A stretch of DNA of 7,429 nucleotides from an uncultured bacterium (GCA_938008595.1 CALLKD010000128.1:1-7429); one strand, 5' to 3'. Shown: positions 1 to 5,056, counted from the stretch's first letter. Program-made: numbers and translations. The notes: generated by a model not told the origin, from the sequence alone.

Positions 1-49
1 ACGAGATAGTACAAGGTGACTGGAGTTCAGACGTGTGCTCTTCCGATCT
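1..49. other. Illumina P7/read-2 adapter left at contig end
   Basis: This is synthetic sequence, not genome. Bases 1-7 (acgagat) match the 3' end of the Illumina P7 oligo, bases 8-15 (agtacaag) sit where the 8-base index belongs, and bases 16-49 match the 34-base TruSeq read-2 adapter from its GTGACTGGAG start to its TTCCGATCT end. Translated in frame it gives the well-known artefact peptide TGVQTCALPI, which would be fused to the front of the neighbouring partial gene if not trimmed. Genome sequence starts at base 50. The match is from memory of the adapter sequence and is exact over its whole length as far as I can read. Confidence 0.97.
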
Positions 50-324
50 ACAAGCTCCGCAAGGAACTTGCCGACAAGCCCGTGATGAACGCCAATGTCC
101 TCGACTACCTCCTGAAGAACCCGCACCTCATTCTCGAGGATTGGAAGACTGATGGCGCGGGCAACCCCCGCTACATCTTCTTCTGGGGTACGGTCTACCG
201 CGACCGCGATGGCAACCTGTACGTCCGCTACCTCTACTGGAACGGCGGCAGGTGGCACTGGAGCAGCCACTGGCTCGACTACGACTTCAACGACCACTGC
301 CCCGCTCTGTTGCGTGCAAGTTGA
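50..324 (+). CDS. Orphan Trp/Tyr-rich protein, 3' partial gene (5' end replaced by adapter)
   Basis: About 90 C-terminal residues of an unrecognised protein, open from the adapter junction to a TGA at 322-324. The true start is lost; only the frame and stop are reliable. Visible parts are a basic/helical start (KLRKELADKP), then NANVLDYLLKNPHLILEDWK, then a compact block very rich in aromatic residues (RYIFFWGTVYRDRDGNLYVR, LYWNGGRWHW, SHWLDYDF), ending in ALLRAS. This reads as a small, soluble beta-rich domain with no signal peptide or membrane segment in the part seen. I vaguely associate such short NANVLDYLL..NPHLI..W proteins with Parcubacteria contigs, but I know no function. Its DNA is more G+C rich (37 of 60 bases at 181-240) than most of the window, like the 79-codon gene at 5720-5959. 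A terminator follows at 375-410. Confidence 0.75.
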
Positions 325-374
325 ACTTGGAACATTGAACCTAGGACCTCGGTCCTTTGAACTTTGTCCTTTGA
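321..374 (+). repeat. Short TTGAAC / GTCCTTTGA repeat tract
   Basis: TTGAAC occurs three times (321-326, 335-340, 357-362) and the nonamer GTCCTTTGA twice (352-360, 366-374). Between them AGGAC/GTCCT (343-347 and 352-356) can form a 5-bp hairpin with a CTCG loop followed by TTT, possibly a weak first terminator of the upstream gene. The tract lies between the stop codon of the orphan gene and the strong terminator. Its role is unknown. Confidence 0.5.
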
Positions 375-410
375 CCCCGCGTTCTGGCACATTGTCAGGC
401 GCGGGGTTTT
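375..410 (+). terminator. Intrinsic terminator after the first partial gene
   Basis: CCCCGCG (375-381) pairs perfectly with CGCGGGG (400-406), a CTG/CAG pair (384-386 with 396-398) can extend the stem inward, and TTTTGCTTAT follows. It closes the upstream orphan transcript just before the adk promoter. Confidence 0.85.
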
Positions 411-431
411 GCTTATCTAAAACCGAGTTTG

Positions 432-440
432 TGCTACAGT
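432..440 (+). promoter_or_regulatory. Extended -10 promoter of adk-map (leaderless)
   Basis: TGC-TACAGT forms an extended -10 element (TG at 432-433, hexamer at 435-440). No good -35 lies at 17 bases; a TTGCTT at 409-414 is too far (20 bases). Only six bases separate the hexamer from the adk ATG at 447, so transcription would begin at or next to the start codon and the mRNA would be leaderless. Confidence 0.6.
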
Positions 441-446
441 CATACT

Positions 447-1028
447 ATGACAACCGCCGAACCGAGAACCGTATTTTTCATAGGGAAACCTGGCTGTGGA
501 AAGGGTACACAGGCAAAACTGCTTGCTCAAAAGACTGGGTGGACGGTTCTTGCCTCAGGAGCACAGTTCCGTGCAATTGCAGAGGAAGACACCATCGTAG
601 GCCGTAAGGTTAGGGAGGAGCTTGGTAACGGCTTTTTGATGCCACACTGGTTTGCTATGTACCTATACCAGAAGGCACTATTTTCTGTACATGAAAATAC
701 CAGTGTTATCTTTGATGGTTTCAATCGTAAGCCAGAGGAGGCGCAGCTCATCGTTGATTCACTCAAGTGGATTGGAAGAGAGTTTGTTGTAATTAATATT
801 GCAGTGTCAGATGAGCATGTGAAAGAGCGATTGGTGGGGAGAGCGCAAATAGAGGGGAGGTCTGATGACAGGCAGGATGCAGTACTCGAGCGTCTTGAAG
901 AGTTCGGCACCTACACTTCAAAGGCACTTGAGCTCTTTGAAAAGCTTGGCGTGCTTATCACTATTAATGGAGAGCAAACACCAGAAGAAGTTGCACATGA
1001 CGTTAACGCAGCACTTGGACTCGTATGA
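447..1028 (+). CDS. adk: Adenylate kinase (short-LID form)
   Basis: Catalyses ATP + AMP = 2 ADP in the cytoplasm, balancing adenine nucleotides. The 193-residue protein has a P-loop GKPGCGKGT at 13-21, an NMP-binding segment with SGAQFR at 37-42 (Arg42 standing for the usual Arg of STGDMLR), DGFNR at 90-94, and a C-terminal core GRSDDR at 137-142 followed by ERL at 148-150. The LID is reduced to a short loop (about 131-141) instead of the roughly 30-residue, often zinc-binding LID of long bacterial enzymes. ATG at 447 is chosen because the promoter hexamer ends at 440 and the protein then starts a few residues before the first beta strand; a TTG at 429 would lie upstream of the promoter. The stop overlaps the map start (ATGA), a pairing also common in the secY-adk-map clusters of other bacteria. 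Another nucleoside monophosphate kinase specificity cannot be excluded. Confidence 0.92.
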   Translation: MTTAEPRTVFFIGKPGCGKGTQAKLLAQKTGWTVLASGAQFRAIAEEDTIVGRKVREELGNGFLMPHWFAMYLYQKALFSVHENTSVIFDGFNRKPEEAQLIVDSLKWIGREFVVINIAVSDEHVKERLVGRAQIEGRSDDRQDAVLERLEEFGTYTSKALELFEKLGVLITINGEQTPEEVAHDVNAALGLV

Positions 1029-1795
1029 TCGTACGAACACCTGAACAGCGCGAGTCACTCATAGAGGCAGGTAGGCGTCTTGGTGTTGTCTTGCACAAGC
1101 TTGAGAAAGTGGTTGCTCCCGGCAAGACCACACAAGAGCTAAATGAACTTGCAGAGAAGCTCATTATAGAAGGAGGTGATATTCCTTGCTTTAAGAACTA
1201 TCAGCCAGAGGGAGCATCCTTCCCATTTCCTGCAGGTCTTTGCATTTCAGTAAATGACGAAGTGGTGCACGGCATCCCTGGTTCTCGTGTTCTTAAAGAA
1301 GGAGACATTGTGTCTCTTGATCTTGGGTTAACCCATAACGGGATTGTGGTTGACTCAGCACTAACCGTTCCAGTAGGGAAGACTGACAAGGCTTCATATG
1401 ATCTTATGGCAGCCACACAGGCATCACTTGAGGCTGCAATTGCAGCAGCCAAGGTTGGTGCTCGTATCGGAGACATCTCACACGCAACAGAAAAGGCATA
1501 CAAAGGAACGGGCTTTAGTGTAGTGAAGATTCTTGGAGGGCACGGGGTGGGGGATCACGTACACGAAGAGCCATTCGTATCAAACGTTGGGTATCCAGGC
1601 ACCGGTCCTGAGATTGTCTCTGGAATGGTTCTTGCACTTGAACCTATTGGAAACCTTGGAAAGGGGTACGTACAGCTTGGGAATGACGGCTATACCTACC
1701 GTACCCGTGATGGTTCACGAAGTGCTCACTTTGAACACACCATTCTCATTGAGGATTCTGGCACTACGGTGGTTACCCGAAGACCGGGAGAATAG
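1025..1795 (+). CDS. map: Type I methionine aminopeptidase
   Basis: Removes the initiator methionine from new proteins as they leave the ribosome. The 256-residue protein covers a complete pita-bread fold. All expected metal ligands and the substrate His are visible: His82 in HGIPGS, Asp99 in SLDLG, Asp110 in VVDSA, His173 in GGHGVGDHVHEEP, Glu206 in ALEPIG and Glu237 in HFEHTILI. Length matches the family (about 250) with no N-terminal zinc-finger extension. Asp99 sits in LDLG where many type I enzymes have a D-V pair; this looks harmless. The start codon overlaps the adk stop by four bases with no Shine-Dalgarno site, so translation is probably coupled to adk by termination-reinitiation. 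A hairpin terminator begins one base after the stop codon. Confidence 0.96.
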   Translation: MIVRTPEQRESLIEAGRRLGVVLHKLEKVVAPGKTTQELNELAEKLIIEGGDIPCFKNYQPEGASFPFPAGLCISVNDEVVHGIPGSRVLKEGDIVSLDLGLTHNGIVVDSALTVPVGKTDKASYDLMAATQASLEAAIAAAKVGARIGDISHATEKAYKGTGFSVVKILGGHGVGDHVHEEPFVSNVGYPGTGPEIVSGMVLALEPIGNLGKGYVQLGNDGYTYRTRDGSRSAHFEHTILIEDSGTTVVTRRPGE

Positions 1796-1816
1796 CTAGC
1801 CTCGTGGGCTAGTTTT
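1796..1816 (+). terminator. Terminator of adk-map, abutting the ndk promoter
   Basis: CTAGCC (1796-1801) pairs with GGCTAG (1807-1812) around a TCGTG loop, followed by TTTT. The hairpin starts on the base after the map TAG, and its last T is the T of the TG element of the ndk promoter. Confidence 0.7.
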
Positions 1817-1824
1817 GCTATACT
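1816..1824 (+). promoter_or_regulatory. Extended -10 promoter of ndk
   Basis: TGC-TATACT (TG 1816-1817, hexamer 1819-1824) is a near-consensus extended -10. The -35 position falls inside the terminator stem and is not conserved. The start site should be near 1831, giving a leader of about 33 bases that contains a small GCGC-AGAG-GCGC hairpin (1835-1846) and an A/T-rich run, but no Shine-Dalgarno site. Confidence 0.7.
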
Positions 1825-1863
1825 CAAACCATTAGCGCAGAGGCGCATTTATTTTTATTATCT

Positions 1864-2472
1864 ATGGCTATTGCACACCCTAAGACAGAGCGAACGTTCG
1901 TTATTATCAAACCAGACGGTGTACAGCGCAGTCTCATTGGCGAGATCATTGCTCGCTTTGAGCGCACAGGACTCAAGCTCGCAGCACTTAAGCTTATGGT
2001 GCCTGACAGTGATCGTATTTGGAAGCACTACAGCAAGGATGATGCGTGGTTTATTGCAAAGGGAACAAAGATTGCAGAGAATCGTGCTGCTGCAGGACTT
2101 TCTGCTGAGAAGGAGCCAATAGAGTACGGAAAGGATATTATCCGCGCACTCGACAAGTACATGACTGCTGGGCCTGTCGTTATGATGGTGTGGGAAGGAA
2201 ACCAGGCGGTTGCTGTGGTTACCAAGATAACCGGAGGAACATCACCTGTAGATTCAGATGTGGGTACTATTCGTGGTGACTACACCATCGATTCATACTC
2301 AATTGCAAACGTGGATGATCGTGCAGTTCGTAACCTCATTCACTGTTCAGATACTCCAGAGAACGCTGAAAATGAAATTAAGCTCTGGTTTACCGATGAT
2401 GAGGTTGTTTCATACCGCCTTATTAACGAGGCAATTCTGTACGATGTGAACTTGGACGGGATAATGGAGTAG
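1864..2472 (+). CDS. ndk: Nucleoside diphosphate kinase with internal insertion
   Basis: Transfers the gamma phosphate of ATP to other (d)NDPs through a phosphohistidine. Family landmarks are all present: Lys16 in VIIKPDG, a Kpn-loop-like stretch at 35-50, HY at 55-56, GPVVMMVWEG at 103-112, TIRGDY at 135-140, and the active-site His160 in NLIHCSDTPENAENEI. The residue after the catalytic His is Cys instead of the common Gly. Typical enzymes are about 130-150 residues; this one has 202. Most of the extra length lies between HY and GPVV (about residues 58-95, containing an Ala/Glu/Lys-rich segment), with a smaller extension between GDY and NLIH and a C-terminal tail. The gene has its own promoter, and the candidate RNA promoter begins five bases past its stop. 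Assignment is secure; the role of the insertion is unknown. Confidence 0.95.
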   Translation: MAIAHPKTERTFVIIKPDGVQRSLIGEIIARFERTGLKLAALKLMVPDSDRIWKHYSKDDAWFIAKGTKIAENRAAAGLSAEKEPIEYGKDIIRALDKYMTAGPVVMMVWEGNQAVAVVTKITGGTSPVDSDVGTIRGDYTIDSYSIANVDDRAVRNLIHCSDTPENAENEIKLWFTDDEVVSYRLINEAILYDVNLDGIME

Positions 2473-2476
2473 GCGG

Positions 2477-2482
2477 TATACT
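2477..2482 (+). promoter_or_regulatory. -10 promoter of candidate ncRNA
   Basis: TATACT lies directly after the ndk stop codon. Six bases later is G2489, which is exactly the first base of the 12-bp closing stem of the predicted RNA. A TTGGAC at 2452-2457 is a poor -35 at 19 bases. The agreement between promoter position and fold end is the main support. Confidence 0.55.
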
Positions 2483-2488
2483 ACCTCC

Positions 2489-2655
2489 GGGACCATCCCT
2501 TAAAACGCAACTTGCTCATTTTTCGGGAGTTCTAGATTTAATGTACGCTGTGAGCTTCGGTTCTACGTGTGCATTGTGCGGACACCCACGTGGCTACATA
2601 CAGTTGCCACACTGGGGGTGGTTCCTTACAAAAGCCCTTCTTCGGAAGGGTTTTT
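2489..2655 (+). ncRNA. Candidate structured small RNA, 6S-like rod
   Basis: This non-coding stretch folds by eye into one long rod. The 5' end 2489-2500 pairs with 2614-2625 over 12 positions with three G-U pairs. A symmetrical 6x6 internal loop follows, then GCAACT (2507-2512) with AGTTGC (2602-2607). Next is an open bubble (2513-2524 against 2588-2601), then GGG-A-GTTC (2525-2532) with GGAC-A-CCC (2580-2587). The tip is a 10-bp stem (2539-2548 with 2567-2576), a 3x3 loop, and GAGC-UUCG-GTTC (2552-2563). GTGGC (2590-2594) can instead pair with GCCAC (2606-2610), giving a small hairpin on the 3' side of the bubble. A promoter precedes it and a UUCG terminator follows. A rod with a central bubble is the hallmark of 6S RNA, which mimics an open promoter and binds RNA polymerase. 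At about 137 nt plus terminator it is shorter than usual, and I recognise no conserved 6S sequence. SRP RNA, tmRNA and RNase P signatures are absent. Confidence 0.55.
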
Positions 2656-2657
2656 GT
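2628..2657 (+). terminator. UUCG-capped terminator after the candidate ncRNA
   Basis: CCCTTC (2635-2640) pairs with GAAGGG (2645-2650) closed by a TTCG tetraloop, followed by TTTTT (2651-2655). The flanking ACAAAAG and TTTTTGT lengthen the stem to about 2628-2657, so it might also work from the other side. It ends the ncRNA just before the next promoter. Confidence 0.9.
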
Positions 2658-2666
2658 ATTTCGGCA

Positions 2667-2675
2667 TGATAAAAT
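2667..2675 (+). promoter_or_regulatory. Extended -10 promoter of the small membrane protein gene
   Basis: TGA-TAAAAT (TG 2667-2668, hexamer 2670-2675) is followed seven bases later by ATG 2683, which again predicts a leaderless transcript. GAGGGG (2676-2681) lies seven bases before a second ATG at 2689, and would serve as a Shine-Dalgarno site only if transcription started further upstream. Confidence 0.5.
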
Positions 2676-2682
2676 GAGGGGT

Positions 2683-3045
2683 ATGAATATGCGCTGGCTT
2701 CTTGCCACTTTAGTCCTTGCTAGCGTTCTTGCTGCACTCCATCTGTATGCACTTCACAACTATCTTTATTGGCACTACCGTTGGTTTGATATCCCTATGC
2801 ATATCCTCGGTGGGGCAATGGTAGGCGCATCATTCTTTGCTGTTGTGCCATACAGAAGCCGCACGCTCTATATAGCAGGCATATTGTTTGTGGCTCTCGG
2901 CTGGGAAGTATTTGAATATGTTTTTAGGATATCTACTGGGCAGCCCCAGTACTATTTCGACACCGCTCATGATGTATTCAATGATGGTGTTGGTGCTTTT
3001 ATTAGCTACGTATTTGCTAGAAAAACTATATGGCGCTCCGTGTAA
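2683..3045 (+). CDS. Small membrane protein, VanZ/DUF2238-like
   Basis: A 120-residue hydrophobic protein. Membrane segments are visible at about 4-24, 38-56 and 61-80, with a further hydrophobic stretch at 101-112. Conserved-looking polar residues lie next to them: FDIPMHILGG (35-44), GWEVFEYVF (73-81) and DTAHDVFNDGVGA (93-105). This D..H..GG, WE..E, D....D..GA pattern resembles the integral-membrane VanZ-like and YjdF/DUF2238 families, where the molecular function is not established; I infer the similarity from memory only. The start may be ATG 2683 (leaderless with the promoter at 2667-2675) or ATG 2689 (seven bases after GAGGGG); the two differ by two residues. Reading frames further upstream would run through the ncRNA and terminator and are rejected. 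The 3' end overlaps the beta-CASP nuclease gene by 16 bases, so the two are likely co-transcribed. Confidence 0.82.
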   Translation: MNMRWLLATLVLASVLAALHLYALHNYLYWHYRWFDIPMHILGGAMVGASFFAVVPYRSRTLYIAGILFVALGWEVFEYVFRISTGQPQYYFDTAHDVFNDGVGAFISYVFARKTIWRSV

Positions 3046-4433
3046 CATTTGCTGGTGGTGCTGAGTCGGTAACAGGCTCTAACTTTCTAATCGAGGGTGC
3101 TCGAGGGAAAGTACTTATAGATTGCGGTATTGAACAAGGAAAGGACTTTTGTCAGGAGTGTATGTATGCACCCTTTACCTATGACGTTCCTAGTATTGAT
3201 GCGCTCATCATTACGCATGCACACCTAGACCACGTAGGGAGAGCACCGAAACTCATGAAGGAAGGGTTTAAAGGGAAGGTGTATGCCACAGCCCCAACGG
3301 TAGAGCTCATGGAGCTCATAATGCGTGATTCTGCCATGATCCTTGCCATGGACGCTAGGAAGCATAATCTACCGCTTCTCTATGATGAACGCGATGTGGA
3401 TGCCCTTATGGCCCGTGTGGAGGTCATTCCATACCACCACGAGTGGGAAGCAGCTCCCGGTCTCTCGTGTTACCTGCGTAATACGGGGCATATTCTAGGG
3501 TCTGCAAGTGTTCGTATACGGGACGAAGAGGGAGTCTCCATTGCCTTTACCGGAGATATTGGAAATTCACCACAGCCATACCTTGTTGATGCTGAGCCTG
3601 TTGATGATGCTGATGTGCTGGTCATTGAGAGTGTGTATGGTGACAGAGTAAATGACCAGAAGGATGACCGTGTAGCGCAATTGCGTGACTCCATGAAGCG
3701 CGCCATTGCTCGTGGTGGAACTATTCTCATGCCTGCGTTCTCGATGGAGCGTACACAGCTTCTCTTGTACGAGCTTTCAAATCTCTTTGATGCAGGTGAG
3801 CTGCCACGACTCCCTATATTCCTTGATTCGCCACTTGCGATTAAAGTAACCGAAGTATATGAAAAGTACGGTGCTGCGTTTTTCAAGCCTGCTGCACAAG
3901 ATGAGCTGCATAGGGAACATGACTTGTTTAAGTTTCCGTTTCTAACAGAGACTGCTGACAGAAAGGATTCAGAAGCAATTGCACATGCACCAAATCCAAA
4001 AGTAATCATGGCTGGTGCGGGTATGTCTCATGGTGGACGTATAGGGAAGTGGGAAGAGAAGTACCTTCCTGATCCAAGCACCACACTCTTCATTGTTGGG
4101 TACCAAGCTCCTGGAAGTCCGGGACGCCTCCTGCAGGACGGGGCACCGCGTGTACGTCTCTCGGGGAAGAATATACGGGTGAAGGCGACGGTTGAGACCT
4201 TTACCGGCTGGTCTGCACACGCTGATCGTGATGGGCTCCTAAAGTTTGCTGAGGCCGCGCTTCCACGTGCACACACAGTATTCGTAGCGCTTGGTGAGCC
4301 TTCGTCTGCACGATTCCTTGCACAGCGTATTCATGACTATCTTGGTGGACACTCAATTGTGCCGGTAGAGGGTCAGGTATTTGAGATTACAAAGACCGGG
4401 GTGAAGGAGGTGACGGGCGTGTCTGGAAAGTAG
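3030..4433 (+). CDS. Beta-CASP metallo-beta-lactamase ribonuclease
   Basis: A 467-residue soluble protein of the CPSF73/YSH1-like branch of RNA-processing metallo-beta-lactamases, close in plan to bacterial enzymes such as Thermus TTHA0252. The metallo-beta-lactamase part holds the zinc ligands THAHLDHVG at 62-70 (His63, His65, Asp67, His68), His154 in NTGHILGSA and Asp176 in FTGDIGN. The beta-CASP domain is inserted after motif A (IESVYGDR, 199-206), with MPAFSMERTQ at 234-243, motif B around His334 in GAGMSHGGR, and motif C with His397 in FTGWSAHADR, after which the lactamase fold resumes. All metal and catalytic positions are intact, so endo- and/or 5'-3' exoribonuclease activity on RNA is likely. 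It is not an RNase J by length or motif spacing. The ATG lies inside the upstream membrane-protein gene with no Shine-Dalgarno site. A strong terminator follows. Confidence 0.93.
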   Translation: MALRVTFAGGAESVTGSNFLIEGARGKVLIDCGIEQGKDFCQECMYAPFTYDVPSIDALIITHAHLDHVGRAPKLMKEGFKGKVYATAPTVELMELIMRDSAMILAMDARKHNLPLLYDERDVDALMARVEVIPYHHEWEAAPGLSCYLRNTGHILGSASVRIRDEEGVSIAFTGDIGNSPQPYLVDAEPVDDADVLVIESVYGDRVNDQKDDRVAQLRDSMKRAIARGGTILMPAFSMERTQLLLYELSNLFDAGELPRLPIFLDSPLAIKVTEVYEKYGAAFFKPAAQDELHREHDLFKFPFLTETADRKDSEAIAHAPNPKVIMAGAGMSHGGRIGKWEEKYLPDPSTTLFIVGYQAPGSPGRLLQDGAPRVRLSGKNIRVKATVETFTGWSAHADRDGLLKFAEAALPRAHTVFVALGEPSSARFLAQRIHDYLGGHSIVPVEGQVFEITKTGVKEVTGVSGK

Positions 4434-4440
4434 AATCATC

Positions 4441-4480
4441 CAAAAGAAAACACCCCGCACATGCGGGGTGTTTTCTTTTG
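4441..4480. terminator. Perfect bidirectional terminator between convergent operons
   Basis: Bases 4441-4459 are the exact reverse complement of 4462-4480: an A-rich run, then ACACCCCGCA, the CA at the centre, then the mirror image ending in a T-rich run. On either strand the transcript has a G+C-rich stem followed by TTTTCTTTT, so it can stop both the nuclease operon and infC-rpmI-rplT. Confidence 0.95.
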
Positions 4481-4486
4481 TGCAGC

Positions 4487-4837
4487 TTATGCCTGTACCT
4501 GCTTTGCAATGCGGGTAAATACGTCTGGGTGCTTCTGAGCAAACTCAGAAAGTACCTTACGGTCAAGGAGAATCTCCTTCTTCTTCATCATGTCGATGAA
4601 TGTGCTGTATGACTTGTATCCGTTCTCACGAATAGCAGCGTTCAAGCGTACAATCCAGAGCTGGCGGTAGTCAGTCTTCTTGTCACGGCGGTGATTAAAA
4701 GCATTCTTTCCAGCGTGTACCAATGACTCCTTAGCAAGACGCACCTTGGTAGAGCGTCCATGGCGGAAGCCTTTTGCACGCAAGAGAATATTGCGTCTTC
4801 GCTTTGCTGAATTTACTCCTCCTTTTACTCGAGACAT
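4487..4837 (-). CDS. rplT: Large ribosomal subunit protein L20 (bL20)
   Basis: Binds 23S rRNA early in 50S assembly. The 116-residue, strongly basic protein has the normal family length. It starts MSRVKGGVNSAKRR and carries the long basic N-terminal helix (ILLRAKGFRHGR at 17-28, HRRDKKTDYRQLWIVRLNAA at 49-68) and the globular C-terminal RNA-binding part (LDRKVLSEFAQKHPDVF at 91-107). It is the last gene of infC-rpmI-rplT and lies 27 bases after rpmI. The spacer is A/T-rich and has no Shine-Dalgarno site. In Escherichia coli and Bacillus, L20 represses its own operon by binding the mRNA leader, but the predicted infC leader here is too short to hold such a structure, so that control is probably missing or placed elsewhere. 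Confidence 0.97.
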   Translation of the reverse strand: MSRVKGGVNSAKRRRNILLRAKGFRHGRSTKVRLAKESLVHAGKNAFNHRRDKKTDYRQLWIVRLNAAIRENGYKSYSTFIDMMKKKEILLDRKVLSEFAQKHPDVFTRIAKQVQA

Positions 4838-4864
4838 ACGCTGTTTGTTAAATAAATTAAATGA

Positions 4865-5056
4865 CTACTTGCTTACCGTAGAAAGGAAGCTGCGACGAAC
4901 ACGGTTTGATACCTCAATGCTCTGTCCACGCTTCTTAACGGTCTTTGTGCGGCCGCCTTCCTTTGCATTGAAATGGTCCTGGCCAGACTTGCGGGCCACC
5001 AGTTTACCTTTCTTTGTTACGCGGATGCGCTTGGTGAATGACTTGTTAGTTTTCAT
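4865..5056 (-). CDS. rpmI: Large ribosomal subunit protein L35 (bL35)
   Basis: A 63-residue basic 50S protein. The start MKTNKSFTKRIRVTKKGKL, followed by ARKSGQDHF (21-29) and a final KKRGQSIEVSNRVRRSF block (41-57), matches the L35 pattern of an N-terminal KT..S..KR and a basic centre. Length is as expected (about 65). Its ATG overlaps the infC stop by four bases (ATGA on the minus strand), pointing to translational coupling. No Shine-Dalgarno site is seen. The order infC-rpmI-rplT is conserved across bacteria, which confirms the call. Confidence 0.96.
   Translation of the reverse strand: MKTNKSFTKRIRVTKKGKLVARKSGQDHFNAKEGGRTKTVKKRGQSIEVSNRVRRSFLSTVSK

Noticed and set aside
16..51. GTG-initiated N-terminus (TGVQTCALPI) of the first reading frame
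   Set aside because: It is translated adapter sequence; the true gene start lies outside the window.
343..358. AGGAC-CTCG-GTCCT hairpin as a main terminator
   Set aside because: Only 5 bp and three T; the stronger hairpin at 375-406 with its T-run follows directly.
152..607. Open frame of about 150 codons on the plus strand across the first gene end and adk start
   Set aside because: Low-complexity Ala/Thr/Ser translation at its start, crosses a strong terminator and a promoter, and is out of frame with two real genes.
527..910. Minus-strand open frame opposite adk
   Set aside because: Ser-rich shadow translation with no start signals; adk motifs are intact on the other strand.
2489..2655. 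SRP RNA, tmRNA, RNase P RNA or tRNA as the identity of the structured RNA
   Set aside because: No GGAA-capped SRP apical motif, no tRNA-like ends or tag frame, too short for RNase P, and no tRNA cloverleaf can be drawn.
2569..2682. Longer N-terminus for the small membrane protein
   Set aside because: It would be encoded within the predicted RNA and its terminator, has a non-ATG start, and the added residues look random.
3470..4009. Long minus-strand open frame opposite the beta-CASP nuclease
   Set aside because: Ser/Arg-rich shadow translation with no recognisable domain; the plus-strand gene has all family motifs.
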